Notes: generated by a model from the letters alone, not told the origin. Shown: positions 46,436 to 57,334, counted from the first letter of the stretch. The stretch: DNA of 64,000 nt from Planctomycetota bacterium (GCA_039819165.1 JBCBSM010000002.1:357832-421831); one strand, 5' to 3'. Numbers and translations are program-made.

Positions 46436-47761
46436 CTAGACGTAGTTCTTGTGCACGAGGGTTTCTGGCAGCCTCGGTTCGCGGACGTTGAGCAGCGGCG
46501 CCTTGGTCAGCCGCCAGACCAGCACGCCGGTGTACAGCAGGACGACCCCAGCGATGGCCGGGATGTCCACGAGCAAGCCCGGGGCGAACCCGACGGGATC
46601 CTCTCGGGCGATGGTGAGCGCGGGCCGGATGATCCAGTAGATGTCGAGCACGTGCATGAGCACGAGCCAGCCGCCGATGCCGCAGTAGAGGATCGTGTTG
46701 CGGCGGAAGACCCTCCAGAGCAACGGGAAGAACGGGACGATGAAGTGGCCGATCACCAGGAAGGCCGTGAGCACCGGCCACTCCTGCTTGCGGTGGATGT
46801 ACCAGACGGTCTCCTCGGGGATGGCGCTGTACCAGATCAGGAAGTACTGGCTGTAGGCGATGTAGGCCCAGAACACCACGAAGCCGAACATGAACTTGCT
46901 CAGGTCGTGGTGGTGCTCCTCGGTGACCAGCCCCACGAGCGTGCCCTTCGAGCGGAGGAAGGTCAGCAGCAACGCCATCGCGGGGAAGGTGACGAAGAAG
47001 GCGCCCGCGAAGAAGTACACCCCCCACATGGTGCTGAAGAACTCGTAGTCGGTCAGCGCCATGAGCCAGTCGAAGGCGAAGAAGGCCGTCGCCAGCGCGA
47101 GCACCAGCAGTCCCCAGGCCGAGTGGAACGACGCCTTGTTGTTCAGCCAGCGGTCGCCGGAGGCCTCGAGCCTGCGAGAGATGCCCCAGAGCAGGCGGGC
47201 CAGGCCGATCCAGACAACCAGATAGAAGACCAGCCTCGCCCCCACGAAGAAGGGATTGAAGTAGGGCTTCTTCTTGGTAATGAAGTACTCTTCGGCGGTG
47301 ATGGCGTCGTTGAGCCAGGTCGACACGATGCCCGTGCCGCCCGACATGGCGCTGACCAGCTCCGATAGCACGAAGAGCAGCACGCCGATCGCCGGCAGCC
47401 AGATCAGCAGGGCGACCTGCTCGAGCACCCGCTTCATCGCGATCATCCAGCCGGCATTGACGACGTAGTTGATCATCAGGAAGAACAGTGCGCCGAGGCT
47501 CGGACCGAGCACGGCCACCACGCCGACGAACAGCGCCCCCTTGGTGTGCGCGATGGCCGACGAAACGCTGTGCGACTGCGCGACGATCACGCACGCGACG
47601 ATGGACGCGGCGATGCCCACCACGCCCGCGGCAACGAGCGCCTTCCACAGCAGCGCGACCCGGCCCGATGCGAGGTTGATGTTCTCCTCGGTGAGGGCTG
47701 GATGGTCGGGGATGGGTGCGTCGGCGGCGGCCCCGGCGGCGTCAGCGGTGATCTGGCTCAT
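46436..47761 (-). CDS. actF: Alternative complex III subunit ActF
   Basis: The 441-residue integral membrane subunit is related to NrfD/ActC and has about ten helices. Motifs are NLASGRVALLWKALVAAGVV, GPSLGALFFLMINYVVNAGW, AFFAFDWLMALTDYEFFSTM, FVVFWAYIAYSQYFLIWYSA and RKQEWPVLTAFLVIGHFIVP. It is part of the quinol:cytochrome c oxidoreductase that replaces bc1; together with ActC it spans the membrane. Its ATG overlaps the actE stop (ATGA). Confidence 0.93.
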   Translation of the reverse strand: MSQITADAAGAAADAPIPDHPALTEENINLASGRVALLWKALVAAGVVGIAASIVACVIVAQSHSVSSAIAHTKGALFVGVVAVLGPSLGALFFLMINYVVNAGWMIAMKRVLEQVALLIWLPAIGVLLFVLSELVSAMSGGTGIVSTWLNDAITAEEYFITKKKPYFNPFFVGARLVFYLVVWIGLARLLWGISRRLEASGDRWLNNKASFHSAWGLLVLALATAFFAFDWLMALTDYEFFSTMWGVYFFAGAFFVTFPAMALLLTFLRSKGTLVGLVTEEHHHDLSKFMFGFVVFWAYIAYSQYFLIWYSAIPEETVWYIHRKQEWPVLTAFLVIGHFIVPFFPLLWRVFRRNTILYCGIGGWLVLMHVLDIYWIIRPALTIAREDPVGFAPGLLVDIPAIAGVVLLYTGVLVWRLTKAPLLNVREPRLPETLVHKNYV

Positions 47762-48567
47762 CCCGCGGCTCCCTTCTCGGCCGGGTCGGCGGCGCCGTCG
47801 GCGGGCCCGGCATCGGCGCGGCCCCGCAGCTCGCGGAGGCGGCGGGCCTCCTCGGGCGGCAGGTCGTCGATGTCGTTGTTGAGCGCCTCCTGCAGCACCC
47901 GGATGTGGGCAACGATGGCCCAGGTGTCCCGCGCGGTGAGCGCGTGGCCGTAGCCCGGCATGCGGTAGCGGCCGTCGGGGTGCTTCAGCCCGTTGCGGGC
48001 GATGTGGAACATGTAGCCGTCCGTGCCGGTGTCCAGCGAGCGGTCGAGGTACTTCTCGTCGTGGTAGCTGGGCACCGGGGCGGACCAGCGGCGGCCGACG
48101 GTGCCCAGACCATCGCCCTCGTAGCCATGGCAGGCGGCGCAGTAGATGTTGTACCGCTCGGCCCCGCGCTCGAGCAGCGCCTGGTCGACGGCGACCGGCA
48201 TCCGCTGGACGAACTCGCCACCCTCGGTAAGCCCGACGTAGAGCGCGGTGTCGCCGGCCAGCGCCTCCTCCCGCTCGAGGAGGAAGGGCTCGGCCCAGTC
48301 GGCGTCCTCGGGCAGCATCGACTCGTCGAGCATGAATGCACCGAAGGCGACAGTGCCGTCCTCGGGCGGCCGCATCGCGCGACCGTCGGCGAAGAACTCC
48401 GTCTCGGTCTGCGGCTTGAACTTGGGCGAGTCGTCCATGTCGGGGAAGAACTGCCGCGGCGGCTTCTCGGAGCGTTCGCCGCGGCACCCCGCGAGGGGCG
48501 CCGCGACGCCGAGGAGCGCCGCCACGCAGACGCTTGCCCGAACGAACTGTCGGATGGCGGGCCGCAT
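47758..48567 (-). CDS. actE: Alternative complex III monoheme cytochrome ActE
   Basis: The 269-residue lipoprotein has a signal peptide and lipobox (APLAGC near residue 28). A single heme motif CAACHG lies near 145, with YNIYCAACHGYEGDGLG around it. An axial Met candidate is in RYRMPGYGHALT near 195. It should accept electrons from the ActB/ActA part and pass them on to the caa3 oxidase. The Pro/Ala/Asp tail is disordered. It follows actD by five bases. Confidence 0.93.
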   Translation of the reverse strand: MRPAIRQFVRASVCVAALLGVAAPLAGCRGERSEKPPRQFFPDMDDSPKFKPQTETEFFADGRAMRPPEDGTVAFGAFMLDESMLPEDADWAEPFLLEREEALAGDTALYVGLTEGGEFVQRMPVAVDQALLERGAERYNIYCAACHGYEGDGLGTVGRRWSAPVPSYHDEKYLDRSLDTGTDGYMFHIARNGLKHPDGRYRMPGYGHALTARDTWAIVAHIRVLQEALNNDIDDLPPEEARRLRELRGRADAGPADGAADPAEKGAAG

Positions 48568-48572
48568 GGCGT

Positions 48573-49157
48573 CTACTCCTCCACCAGTTCGACGTGGACG
48601 GCGCCGAGCTCGCCCAGCATGGTCGCCGTCGGGGCGCCCTCGAACCTGGGGTCGCCCGCCTCGATCACGATGGCGTAGGCGTCGTCGCTGGTCCGCAGGA
48701 AGCGGTCGTTCTTCATGAGTGCATGGTGCCAGCGGGGCAGGCCGTTGAGCGCCAGCATGCCGAAGAGCGCGCTGAAGGCCGCGAAGAGCACGCCCAGCTC
48801 GAAGGTGATGGGCACGAAGGGCTCCCACGCGTTGTACGGCTTGCCCTGGACGACGATGGGGTAGTCCACGCCCGTCATCCAGTACTGCATCGCGAGCGCA
48901 CAGCCGATGCCGGTGAAGCCGCCCATGGCCACGATGAGCGGCAGCTTGGTGCGGGCGATGCCCATGGCCTCGTCGATGCCGTGGATGGGGAAGGGGCTAA
49001 ACACGTCCCACTTCTTGAAGCCCGCGTCGCGGACCTTCTCGGCGGCGTGGTAGACGTCCGCCGGCGTGGCGAACTCGGCCAGCACGCCGTGCACGACCGC
49101 GCCGTCCTCGGTGCGGAAGGCGTGCGTGGGCTTGTCGGGGAGACCCAGGATGCCCAT
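48573..49157 (-). CDS. actD: Alternative complex III subunit ActD (DUF3341)
   Basis: The 194-residue product has the ActD/DUF3341 plan: an N-terminal soluble segment (HGVLAEFATPADVYHAAEKV, KWDVFSPFPIHGIDEAMG), then two helices (KLPLIVAMGGFTGIGCALAM; ITFELGVLFAAFSALFGMLA), and a C-terminal soluble part (DRFLRTSDDAYAIVIEAGD). It is a structural membrane subunit of the complex. The ATG at 49155-49157, one base after the actC stop, is the start. Confidence 0.93.
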   Translation of the reverse strand: MGILGLPDKPTHAFRTEDGAVVHGVLAEFATPADVYHAAEKVRDAGFKKWDVFSPFPIHGIDEAMGIARTKLPLIVAMGGFTGIGCALAMQYWMTGVDYPIVVQGKPYNAWEPFVPITFELGVLFAAFSALFGMLALNGLPRWHHALMKNDRFLRTSDDAYAIVIEAGDPRFEGAPTATMLGELGAVHVELVEE

Positions 49158-49158
49158 G

Positions 49159-50793
49159 TCAGGAGCCCTCCTTCGAGTCGCTGGCGCCCGGCGCGGCGGC
49201 CCGGCCGTGGCCGGGCTCGTCTGCGTGTCCATCACCATGGCCATCGCCGTGATGATGCGGATCGGCCTCGGGCAGGATGGCCTTGATCTCGGCGATCGGG
49301 AACACCGGCAGGAACCGGAGGAACAGCAGGAACAGCGTGAGGAAGATGCCGCAGGAGCCCGCGAAGGTCAGGATGTCGACCCACGTCGGATAGAACATGT
49401 GCCACTCGCCCGGCACGAAGGCCCGGTGCAGGCTGGTCACGATGATCACGAAACGCTCGAACCACATGCCGATGGTCACCAGCAGCGCCACGATCCAGAT
49501 GACGATGGGGTTGCGGCGGAGGCTCTTGAACCAGAAGACCTGCGGGCTGAGCACGTTGCAGGAGATCATGGTCCAGTAGGCCCACCAGTAGGGCGCGCCG
49601 TCCTCGTGCAGCCAGATGGGCAGTGCCCGGTTGAAGGCGAACACGTCGTACTCAAAGCTGTTGCCGCCGTACCAGGCGATGAAGAACTCCATCGCGTAGG
49701 CGAAGCCCACCAGCATGCCCGTGACCAGCAGGATCTTGGACATGTTCTCGAGGTGCCTCAGCGTGATGAGGTCCTTCATGTTGGGGAACAGCTCGCGCGC
49801 GGGGATCAGCAGCAGGAGCACCATCGCGAAGCCGCCGAAGACGGCGCCCGCCACGAAGTACGGGGGGAAGATCGTGGTGTGCCAGCCCGGCAGGATCGAG
49901 GTCGCGAAGTCGAACGACACGATCGAGTGCACACTGAGCACCAGCGGCGTGGACAGGCCCGCCAGCAGGATGTAGGCCTTCTCGTACCGCATCCAGTGGC
50001 GGCTGCTCATCCGCCAGCCCTGCGCCAGGAAGCCGTAGATATACACCCGCAGCGTGTCGGCGGCGATCGGCAGGAAGGGGATGCGCACCGGGTTGGGGTT
50101 CTGGCGGAGCCGGAGGTCGGCCCGGTCGCGGAGCGTCGCGAAGTCCGGGATCATGCCCATGTACCAAAAGAGCGCCGACACCGTGGCGTATGTGCTCACG
50201 GCGAATACGTCCCACAAGAGCGGGCTGCGGAAGTTGGGCCAGATCCAGTTGTAGTTGGGGATGGGCGGCAGGAACCACGCGAACCACACCCGGCCCACAT
50301 GGATGCCCGGGAAGATGCCCGCGCAGATCACCGCGAAGATGGTCATCGCCTCGGCCGCGCGGTTCACGGCCGTCCGCCACTGCTGCTTGAAGAGGCACAG
50401 GATGGCGCTGATGAGCGTGCCGGCGTGGCCGATACCGATCCAGAATACGAAGTTGGTGATGTCCCAGGCCCAGTCGACCTGGTTGGTCAGGCCCCACACG
50501 CCCACGCCGGTGATGATCAGGTAAACGATCATCAGCTGGCACACGCCGGCGAGGGTGGCGGCCATGCCGAAGAGCGGGAGCCACCAGCGGCCCGGGCTCT
50601 TCTCGGCGTAGCCACACACGATCTCGGTAATCTCGCCGACCGAGCGGTTGTTGAGCACCAGCGGGCCCCGGAAGGCGGGGTCCTCGGTCAGCGAGCCGTC
50701 GCCCAGCCCGGGATCGACGCGGCCGTCGATGGCCTCGGGACGGCGACCGGCGAGCCGCTCGGCGGTGACCTGGTCGGGGTTCAGTGAGGTCAC
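49159..50793 (-). CDS. actC: Alternative complex III subunit ActC (NrfD-like)
   Basis: The 544-residue NrfD/PsrC-type membrane subunit has about ten helices and should hold the quinol site. Motifs are [76 protein letters not shown] and [20 protein letters not shown]. The C-terminal tail is His/Gly-rich ([20 protein letters not shown]). The start is GTG and overlaps the actB stop (GTGA), so the subunits are coupled. Confidence 0.95.
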   Translation of the reverse strand: MTSLNPDQVTAERLAGRRPEAIDGRVDPGLGDGSLTEDPAFRGPLVLNNRSVGEITEIVCGYAEKSPGRWWLPLFGMAATLAGVCQLMIVYLIITGVGVWGLTNQVDWAWDITNFVFWIGIGHAGTLISAILCLFKQQWRTAVNRAAEAMTIFAVICAGIFPGIHVGRVWFAWFLPPIPNYNWIWPNFRSPLLWDVFAVSTYATVSALFWYMGMIPDFATLRDRADLRLRQNPNPVRIPFLPIAADTLRVYIYGFLAQGWRMSSRHWMRYEKAYILLAGLSTPLVLSVHSIVSFDFATSILPGWHTTIFPPYFVAGAVFGGFAMVLLLLIPARELFPNMKDLITLRHLENMSKILLVTGMLVGFAYAMEFFIAWYGGNSFEYDVFAFNRALPIWLHEDGAPYWWAYWTMISCNVLSPQVFWFKSLRRNPIVIWIVALLVTIGMWFERFVIIVTSLHRAFVPGEWHMFYPTWVDILTFAGSCGIFLTLFLLFLRFLPVFPIAEIKAILPEADPHHHGDGHGDGHADEPGHGRAAAPGASDSKEGS

Positions 50794-53700
50794 AGCAGGC
50801 CTCCGGTCGGTCCAGTCGCCGCACCGCCGAGCACACGCAGGCTCAGCGCGTAGCCGTCGTCGTCCTCCCGCCGCAACAGATCGATGAACGTGCTCCGCGA
50901 GGCGTGGCCCTCGTCGCCGTGCTCGCCGTGCCCGCCATGCTCATCGAGGTGCTGGTAGTGCGGCTCGAGGCCCTTCTTCTTCCACTTCACGTCGTGGGGG
51001 TGCCAATCGAGGTACTCGTAGCGCTTCTTGTCGTAGACCTTCAGGATCTCGGGGTTGGGGTTGTGCACCGCCATCAGGTGCGTGGTGCGCGGCCGGGTGT
51101 TGAGGTAGCCCAGCACGGCGTAGTTGCGGCCGCTCGTGCGGGTCCGCGTTACGCGGCTCTCGGGGTCCTGGATGTCGCCGAAGGTGATGCAGCCCGTGGG
51201 GCAGGCTTGCTGGCAGGCGGTCTGCACGAAGCCATCGGGCACGTGCTCCAGGCCCGTGAGCTTGGTCTCGATCTTGGCCTCGTTCGTCCGCTGGATGCAA
51301 TAGGTGCACTTCTCCATGACGCCGCGGGAGCGCACGGTGACGTGGGGGTTCTTCTGCAGCTTCTCGATCTCGGAGAGCTGCTTGCGGAGGCGGGGCGGGA
51401 TGAAGTGCTGATTGGGTGGCAGCTTGTCGTCGAAGAAGCCACCGGTGGCCCTGCTGGTCTCCTCGTTCAGCCCGCCATCGAGCGGCTTGACGCCATAGTC
51501 GAAGAAGTTGAACCGCCGGACCTTGTAGGGGCAGTTGTTGGCGCAGTACCGCGTGCCGATGCAGCGGTTGTAGACCATGTAGTTGTGGCCCTCGGGGCCG
51601 TGCACGGTCGCATTGACCGGGCAGACGACCTCGCAGGGCGCGTTCTCGCACTGGACGCACGCCACCGGCTGGTGCAGCACCTCGTCGGGATCGTTCAGGT
51701 CCTCGCCCACGAAGTAGCGATCGATGCGGATCCAGGCCATCTCGCGGCCCTTGGCGACCTCCCGCTTGCCGACGATGGGGATGTTGTTCTCGCTCTGGCA
51801 CGCAACGGTGCACACGCCGCAGCCCAGGCACGAGGCCATGTCGATCGTCATGCCCCACTGCGGCCGCCGGGCGTACTCCGATCCGGGCTCGGGCTCGCCA
51901 TAGCCCTCGTTGTACGGGTTCTTGTAGATCGAGCGATTGGGCGGCGCGTGGCTGACCACGCCCAGCTGCTCGGCGAAGTTCAGGTCGCTGGTGCCCAGAT
52001 CGTACTGATCGTCGTGATCGATCCGCAGGTTGCCGTAGGTCTGCCACGCCGGCAGCTCGACGCGGCGGACGATCTCGGTGCGGCCCTCGAGCGACCAGTG
52101 GTTCTGCGTGCTGGCGATGAGATAGTCGCCGGGCACGCGCTCCATGGTTGCGCCCGACGCCCGCCACTGGCCGGCGCCCCGCAGCGCGTAGGTGTTGAAG
52201 CCCGAGCCCTCGGCGATGGGGCCGCCCCGCTCGCGGCCGTAGCCCAGCCGTAGCACGATGGTGTCGTCGGCGATGCCCGGGCAGATCCACGCGGCGATGT
52301 CGAGGGTGCGGCCTTCGACCTCGAGGCGGACCATCTTGGCGGTCGTGTGCTCGCGCAGGTAGACGTGCCGCGGGTTGCCACCGCCCGGCACCAGGCCCAG
52401 CCGCTGGGCGGTGCCCGGACTAATGAGCGCCGGGTTGTCCCAGGTGGTCATGCTGCCGATGTCGGGCAGCTCCTGCAGCCAGCCGTTGCCGGCCATCCGC
52501 CCGTCGAGCGTGCGGCCCGGCGTGAAGAGCACGTCGAGCGACGACTCGGCGGGCGCCCCACCCACGCGGATCGAGCCGATGCCCCGAACCACGCCAGCGA
52601 CATTGAGCGGCGGCGTCTCGGCGGGCGTGCCGCTGCCGGTCACCAGGCCATCGTGCAGGGCCCGCCTCCAGCGCTTCTCGAAGCCGCCGGCGCTCATCAT
52701 GCCGAATCGGTCGGCCAGCAGCCGGCGCCACACGCTCCGCACGATGTGGTGCCCGCGGGGCCACGCGGGCAGCTCCGATCCTCCGGCCTCGTCACCATCA
52801 CCAGCGTCGGCCTCGAGGTCGGCGACGTACACGTCGTCGGGATTGCCCACTCGCTGCAGGCCCTCGGCGCCGCTGACGACGACCGCGCCCTCCTCGCGCG
52901 CCGACTGGTGCAGCGCGGTCAGGCGGGCCTCCTCCTCGAAGGACTCGCCCGCCAGGAAGGCCAGCAGCTCGATGTCGGTGCGGCCGCCGTAGAGCGGCGC
53001 GATCATCGGCTGCACGACCGACAGCGTGCCGTCGGCGGCGACCGCGTCGTTCCACTGCTCCAGGTAGTGCGTGCCGTTCAGCCTCCACGTCGACGCCGCC
53101 GCGGTCTCGGTGTCGTGCACGTCCAGCGTCACGCGGACGGGCACGCGGGCGAAGGCGTCGGCGAAGCCACACTCGACGGGCGCGTCGTACACCGGGTTGG
53201 CATCGATGCACACGATGGCCTGGATGGCCTCCGACCCCGACTCGATGTCGCGGCACAGGCGGACGAGGTCGGCGTGGCCGTCGCTAGCGACGTCGTCGGC
53301 CATCGGGCGGTACCGCACGATCGGGCCGACCGCGCCCAGGGCCGCGTTGATGGCGTGCACCAGCGCGTGCACGCCCGCGGGCAGCGAGCGGCCGGCGAGC
53401 ACTACCGAGCGCCCGGGGTTGGCCGCGAGATCGTCGGCGCACAGGCCGATCCAGGCCTCGTCGAGCGTGGCGTCCGGCGGGATCGACACGCCGTCGAGCG
53501 CGGCGCGGATCCGGGCGTCGCCGCCGAGCCGTTCCATCAACGCCCGAGCCAGCGCGACCACGAAGGCCGGCTGGAGCGACGGGGCCATCCGCAGGCGATG
53601 GTCGGCGCGGCCACCGGCACTAGAGAGCGCGCCCTCGACCGCGTAGATGCGGCTCATATCGACCGGCGTGCCGTCTTCGTTGGTGGCGTGCATCGGCGCC

Positions 53701-54596
53701 CGCTGCGAGACCAGGCCCCGCGCGTTCTTCAACTCGCCGGCGCCGCCCGACGCCGGATCGTGCTCGATCAGCAGGATGCGGTGGGCGTTCTCGAGCCGGA
53801 GATCCTCGACCATCGACGAGCCGAAGGCGAGCCGCGAGCCTTCGACGACGGCCGGACTCTCAAGCGGCTCGTAGGCGATCCACCTCGCGTTGGGCCAGCG
53901 GCGGAGGACGGCGTCCCGCATGGCGTCGCGGCTCGGGCTGGTCTTCTTGCCGACGACGAACGCCAGGCCCGCGCCACCCGTGGCGTCGAAGCGGTCGAAG
54001 CCGTCGCCGCTGCGGGCCCAGACGGCGAAGTCATCCCAGGTTGCTTCCAGCGGCCCGCGGTCCGGGTTCTCGAAGGTGACGCCCATGAGGCGGTACGGGT
54101 CGTAGAGATCCAGCACGCTGGCCTGCGACCACGCACTGGTGCAGCCCTGGTTGATCGGGTGCAGCGGGTTGCCCTCGACCTTGATGGGGCGGCCGTCGTA
54201 GGTCGCGATCAGCAGGCCCTCGGCACCGCCGCCGGGCAGCGGCATGGCCGTGGCGTAGTACAGCGGGCGGCCCGGGGTCTGGTCCTCGGGGACGTCCTTG
54301 GAGTAGGCGTAGATCGTGTGCTCGGGACGGCGGCAGCCGGGAATCGTCGCCGCTCCGGCGAGCGCCACCGAGGCGCCCATGATCTTCAGGAAGTCTCGCC
54401 GGGAGCCCTGCAGCAACTCGCTGGCGCGCGCCGGGAACTCGCGGTCGAGCCACTCGCGGAAGCCCGGCGTGTCGACGAACTCGTCGGCACTCCGCCAGAC
54501 GCTCCGGCCGTTGCTCTGCTGCAGCGTGCGGGGCGTCCGATCGACGGCCTTGGCGCCGCGGGTCGAGGGACACTGATCGATGGTCTTATCCGCCAT
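50790..54596 (-). CDS. actB: Alternative complex III iron-sulfur subunit ActB
   Basis: The 1268-residue product fuses a molybdopterin-oxidoreductase-like domain without an evident Mo ligand (about 80-790) to a ferredoxin-type domain (about 930-1170). Fe-S motifs are [56 protein letters not shown] and [13 protein letters not shown] with [10 protein letters not shown], consistent with three 4Fe-4S and one 3Fe-4S cluster. A Tat motif ([10 protein letters not shown]) lies after a ~60-residue N-terminal extension, as in the extended-Tat MoCo family; a lipobox-like TIPGC follows. The C-terminal tail is His-rich. It lies 21 bases after actA. Confidence 0.96.
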   Translation of the reverse strand: MADKTIDQCPSTRGAKAVDRTPRTLQQSNGRSVWRSADEFVDTPGFREWLDREFPARASELLQGSRRDFLKIMGASVALAGAATIPGCRRPEHTIYAYSKDVPEDQTPGRPLYYATAMPLPGGGAEGLLIATYDGRPIKVEGNPLHPINQGCTSAWSQASVLDLYDPYRLMGVTFENPDRGPLEATWDDFAVWARSGDGFDRFDATGGAGLAFVVGKKTSPSRDAMRDAVLRRWPNARWIAYEPLESPAVVEGSRLAFGSSMVEDLRLENAHRILLIEHDPASGGAGELKNARGLVSQRAPMHATNEDGTPVDMSRIYAVEGALSSAGGRADHRLRMAPSLQPAFVVALARALMERLGGDARIRAALDGVSIPPDATLDEAWIGLCADDLAANPGRSVVLAGRSLPAGVHALVHAINAALGAVGPIVRYRPMADDVASDGHADLVRLCRDIESGSEAIQAIVCIDANPVYDAPVECGFADAFARVPVRVTLDVHDTETAAASTWRLNGTHYLEQWNDAVAADGTLSVVQPMIAPLYGGRTDIELLAFLAGESFEEEARLTALHQSAREEGAVVVSGAEGLQRVGNPDDVYVADLEADAGDGDEAGGSELPAWPRGHHIVRSVWRRLLADRFGMMSAGGFEKRWRRALHDGLVTGSGTPAETPPLNVAGVVRGIGSIRVGGAPAESSLDVLFTPGRTLDGRMAGNGWLQELPDIGSMTTWDNPALISPGTAQRLGLVPGGGNPRHVYLREHTTAKMVRLEVEGRTLDIAAWICPGIADDTIVLRLGYGRERGGPIAEGSGFNTYALRGAGQWRASGATMERVPGDYLIASTQNHWSLEGRTEIVRRVELPAWQTYGNLRIDHDDQYDLGTSDLNFAEQLGVVSHAPPNRSIYKNPYNEGYGEPEPGSEYARRPQWGMTIDMASCLGCGVCTVACQSENNIPIVGKREVAKGREMAWIRIDRYFVGEDLNDPDEVLHQPVACVQCENAPCEVVCPVNATVHGPEGHNYMVYNRCIGTRYCANNCPYKVRRFNFFDYGVKPLDGGLNEETSRATGGFFDDKLPPNQHFIPPRLRKQLSEIEKLQKNPHVTVRSRGVMEKCTYCIQRTNEAKIETKLTGLEHVPDGFVQTACQQACPTGCITFGDIQDPESRVTRTRTSGRNYAVLGYLNTRPRTTHLMAVHNPNPEILKVYDKKRYEYLDWHPHDVKWKKKGLEPHYQHLDEHGGHGEHGDEGHASRSTFIDLLRREDDDGYALSLRVLGGAATGPTGGLL

Positions 54597-54617
54597 GGTG
54601 CGCTCCGGGAGCCGTCC

Positions 54618-55343
54618 CTAGTAGTGGCACGCGCCGCAGTTCTCGGGCGGCGCCCTGCGGATGCCCTCGATCAGCTGCTGCACCGCGACGGCCTGCCGGT
54701 CGGTGCCCATCCAATCGCCCAGCCAGACCGTCTCGACCCACTCGATGTCGGTGACCTTGTCGTGCGGCACGAGCCGCTTGGCGACCGCCGTCGGATCGTC
54801 CTTGTCGTCCCATGTGTCGCGGTGGCAGTCGAGGCACCAGCCCATGCTCAGGCTGTGCGCCTGGTAGACCACCGGCATGCCCTCGATCTGGCCGTGGCAG
54901 CTGTAGCAGCTCACGCCCGCGTTGACGTGGATGTGGTGCGGAAAGTCGCGCACGTAGTCGGGCAGCTTGTGGATCCGCACCCACGGGATGCTCTCGTCGT
55001 CGGCCCACGCCGTGCGGACGAACTCGACCTTCTCGCCGGGGTCGTACGTCGGCGCCAGCATGCCCTCGGTGTGGCAGCCCATGCACGTCGAGACCGCCGG
55101 GACGTTCGAGTGGGCCGCCTTCTCGACGTTGGTGTGGCAGTAGCGGCAGTCCATGCCGAGCTTGCCAGCATGGATCTGGTGGCTGAAGCCAGATCCCGGC
55201 TGCACCGGCATGTAGCCGACCTCCCAGTAGGAGGGCGTGAAGTAGTGCGTGACGACGGCGATCACCAGGATCGCGCCGCACACCGTGCCCAGGGCGCCGG
55301 CCGTGGGCAGCAGGTTCATCCAGACGGGGAATCGTGCGGACAC
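54618..55343 (-). CDS. actA: Alternative complex III pentaheme cytochrome ActA
   Basis: The 241-residue product has an N-terminal membrane anchor at about 11-31 (LLPTAGALGTVCGAILVIAV) and five CxxCH heme sites: CRYCH 66-70, CMGCH 87-91, CYSCH 146-150, CLDCH 170-174 and CGACH 236-240. It carries electrons on the periplasmic face. The GTG at 55341-55343, six bases after a perfect GGGAGG, is chosen as start; a longer reading adds residues with no support. It is the first gene of the 16-kb respiratory array and diverges from ctaA. Confidence 0.95.
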   Translation of the reverse strand: MSARFPVWMNLLPTAGALGTVCGAILVIAVVTHYFTPSYWEVGYMPVQPGSGFSHQIHAGKLGMDCRYCHTNVEKAAHSNVPAVSTCMGCHTEGMLAPTYDPGEKVEFVRTAWADDESIPWVRIHKLPDYVRDFPHHIHVNAGVSCYSCHGQIEGMPVVYQAHSLSMGWCLDCHRDTWDDKDDPTAVAKRLVPHDKVTDIEWVETVWLGDWMGTDRQAVAVQQLIEGIRRAPPENCGACHY

Positions 55344-55465
55344 CGGACGCCTCCCGAAAACTTGCCGTGCCGCGGGTGGCCCGACTGCCATCCCGCATCT
55401 CGCCACCCGGCATCCCGGACCGCGGACGGCATTCTCCCCTCTGTCGACCCTCAGCACCCGATTTG

Positions 55466-55498
55466 GTGTACACTTAGACAGAAAAAAGTACTGTCTTA
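55466..55498. promoter_or_regulatory. AT-rich palindromes between actA and ctaA
   Basis: GTGTACAC (55466-55473) is a perfect palindrome. Next to it TTAGACAG (55474-55481), nine bases and CTGTCTTA (55491-55498) form an inverted repeat with one mismatch. The patch is strikingly AT-rich for this genome and lies midway between the divergent starts, so it is a good candidate for an operator or promoter pair controlling both the ACIII array and ctaA. Confidence 0.5.
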
Positions 55499-55545
55499 CC
55501 GTAATTGAGATCTAGTCTCATTCATGCAGGGGGAGCTCGGAGGGC

Positions 55546-57189
55546 ATGGCATCAGGTACGGCTAACGCCAGCAGCACGCGCGACTCCGCACCGCCCAGCC
55601 GCATCGCCGGACCCACGATCGTGCTGGGCTTTGCGGCCGCGATCTCGATGTGGCTGGCGTGGCTGGTGGCGCACCAGCCCTGGATCGACCTGCCCGCGGG
55701 GCTCTCCGGGCCGGCCATGGTGCTGCTGCTGGCCGCGGGCGCGGCCGTCGCGGGCGGATGCGCCGGGAGGCGGCTGGGGATCGCCGTTGGGGCGGCCACG
55801 GGCTTGGTGGCGGCCGCCCTCAACCTGCTGGTGATGGGCTCGCTGGTGTCCGAGCAGGCCGATGAGGCCGCCCGGGCCGCCGGCGAGGCCGCCGCGTCGC
55901 TCACGCCCTCGGGCCAGACGGCGATGCTCGGCTTCCTCGGCCTCGGCGTGGCGCTCGGCGGGGTCGCCGGCGGCATCGCCGGCCTGCTGCGCGCGAACCC
56001 CTCGCCGGTGCCGCTGGCCCGGTGGACCGCCCGCTTCGCGATCGTGGCGGTGCTCTCGGTGGTCCCGCTGCTCCTGCTGGGCGGCCTGGTCACCAGCACC
56101 GACGCGGGGCTCGCGGTGCCCGACTGGCCCGGCAGCTACGGCGCCAACATGTTCCTCTATCCCATCGCGCTGATGGCCGATCCGCGGATCTTCCTGGAGC
56201 ACTCGCATCGCCTGTTCGGCACGCTGGTGGGCGTGACGATGATCGCCCAGGCCGTGCTGGTGTGGTCGCAGCGATCGATGCGGAGACGCTGGGACCTGCG
56301 CATCTCGGTGGCGGCGGTGCTGGTGTGCGGCTTGCTGCTCGTGGGCGGCATGGCGATGCACACGCGCGGGGATCTCGACGGCCTGGCGTTCGGCGGCGTG
56401 GCGCTGCTGATCGGCGTCGCAAGCGTCGCGTGGTTCCTGCGGGGGCTCGCGGCGGAACGTCCCGCGCAGGCGGCGGCGGCGTTGCTGCTGATGGTCGGTG
56501 CGCAGGGCGTGCTGGGCGGCACGAGGGTGACCGAGGCCAGCCCGCTGCTGGGATCGATCCACGGCGTGCTCGGACAGGTGTTCTTCGCGTCGACGGTGCT
56601 CTTTGCGGCGTGGCTATCGCCGAGCGCCGCGACGCTGCGCGCCGACGGGGCCGCCCGCGCCTGGGTGCGCGGGGCGGCGTGGTTCCTGCTCGCGGCGCTC
56701 GTGCTGCAGCTGACGCTCGGCGCGCTGCACCGCCACGGCAGCCACGCCGAGGAGCACCTGGCGCCGTGGGCGCTGCACGGGCACATGGGCTTCTCGGTCG
56801 TGGTCGTGCTGGCGGCGGCGATCACGGGATTCGCGATGGTGGCGCAGGGACGCGGGCCGTCGGCGTCGGCCGATACGCCGCACGAGCGCACGGCCGCCCG
56901 CGCGTGCGGCCGCATCGGCCTGCTGCTGGCGTTGATCGTGTTCGGGCAGTTCGTGCTGGGCTGGGTGACGTTCTTCGTCGTCAGCGGCGCCCCGCCGCGG
57001 ACGGTGCCGACCGCCGGCGAGTTGCAGGCGGTCCCACCGGTGCCGGTGGCCGAGGCGATCGTGACCTTCCTGCACCAGGCGACGGGCGCCGGGCTGATCG
57101 CCATCGCCAGCGCCGCGGTCGTGTGGGCCGGGCTGGCCCGCCCCGCGGTGCACGCACGGCCGGCCCGTGCGGCGGTGCAGCCGGGGTAG
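55546..57189 (+). CDS. ctaA: Heme A synthase, COX15/CtaA family
   Basis: The enzyme oxidises heme O to heme A for the caa3 oxidase. The 547-residue product has two parts. The N-terminal ~165 residues are an extra, hydrophobic region with four helices not found in most CtaA. From about 165 comes the CtaA core: GGLVTSTDAGLAVPDWPGSY, FLEHSHRLFGTLVGV with paired His, LLGSIHGVLGQVFFAS, TLGALHRHGSHAEEHLAPWA and VTFLHQATGAGLIAI. These four His-bearing helices bind the two hemes. It diverges from actA. No ctaB (heme O synthase) is present in the window. Confidence 0.93.
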   Translation: MASGTANASSTRDSAPPSRIAGPTIVLGFAAAISMWLAWLVAHQPWIDLPAGLSGPAMVLLLAAGAAVAGGCAGRRLGIAVGAATGLVAAALNLLVMGSLVSEQADEAARAAGEAAASLTPSGQTAMLGFLGLGVALGGVAGGIAGLLRANPSPVPLARWTARFAIVAVLSVVPLLLLGGLVTSTDAGLAVPDWPGSYGANMFLYPIALMADPRIFLEHSHRLFGTLVGVTMIAQAVLVWSQRSMRRRWDLRISVAAVLVCGLLLVGGMAMHTRGDLDGLAFGGVALLIGVASVAWFLRGLAAERPAQAAAALLLMVGAQGVLGGTRVTEASPLLGSIHGVLGQVFFASTVLFAAWLSPSAATLRADGAARAWVRGAAWFLLAALVLQLTLGALHRHGSHAEEHLAPWALHGHMGFSVVVVLAAAITGFAMVAQGRGPSASADTPHERTAARACGRIGLLLALIVFGQFVLGWVTFFVVSGAPPRTVPTAGELQAVPPVPVAEAIVTFLHQATGAGLIAIASAAVVWAGLARPAVHARPARAAVQPG

Positions 57190-57322
57190 ACGCGTCCGGA
57201 GCCGCCCGCATCGATCTAGGACCATTCGCGGCAACGCGCTGCAATGCTGCCTCATAGATTCCGTTTACCACTCGGGTACGGGCGGGCCGATGCTCGCCCT
57301 GGCGATTCGATATCGGATGCGC

Positions 57323-57334
57323 GGGAGGCCTCCC
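57323..57334 (+). promoter_or_regulatory. Shine-Dalgarno within a 12-base palindrome
   Basis: GGGAGGCCTCCC is a perfect palindrome directly before the ATG at 57335. Its first half, GGGAGG, is the ribosome-binding site, six bases from the ATG. Self-pairing without a loop is unlikely in cis, but the sequence is unusual and could pair between transcripts. Confidence 0.45.

Noticed and set aside
50790-54596. ActB as an active molybdenum oxidoreductase
   Set aside because: Gene context and the ferredoxin fusion match ACIII, whose ActB has lost the molybdenum cofactor; no clear Mo-ligating Cys, Ser or Sec motif was seen.
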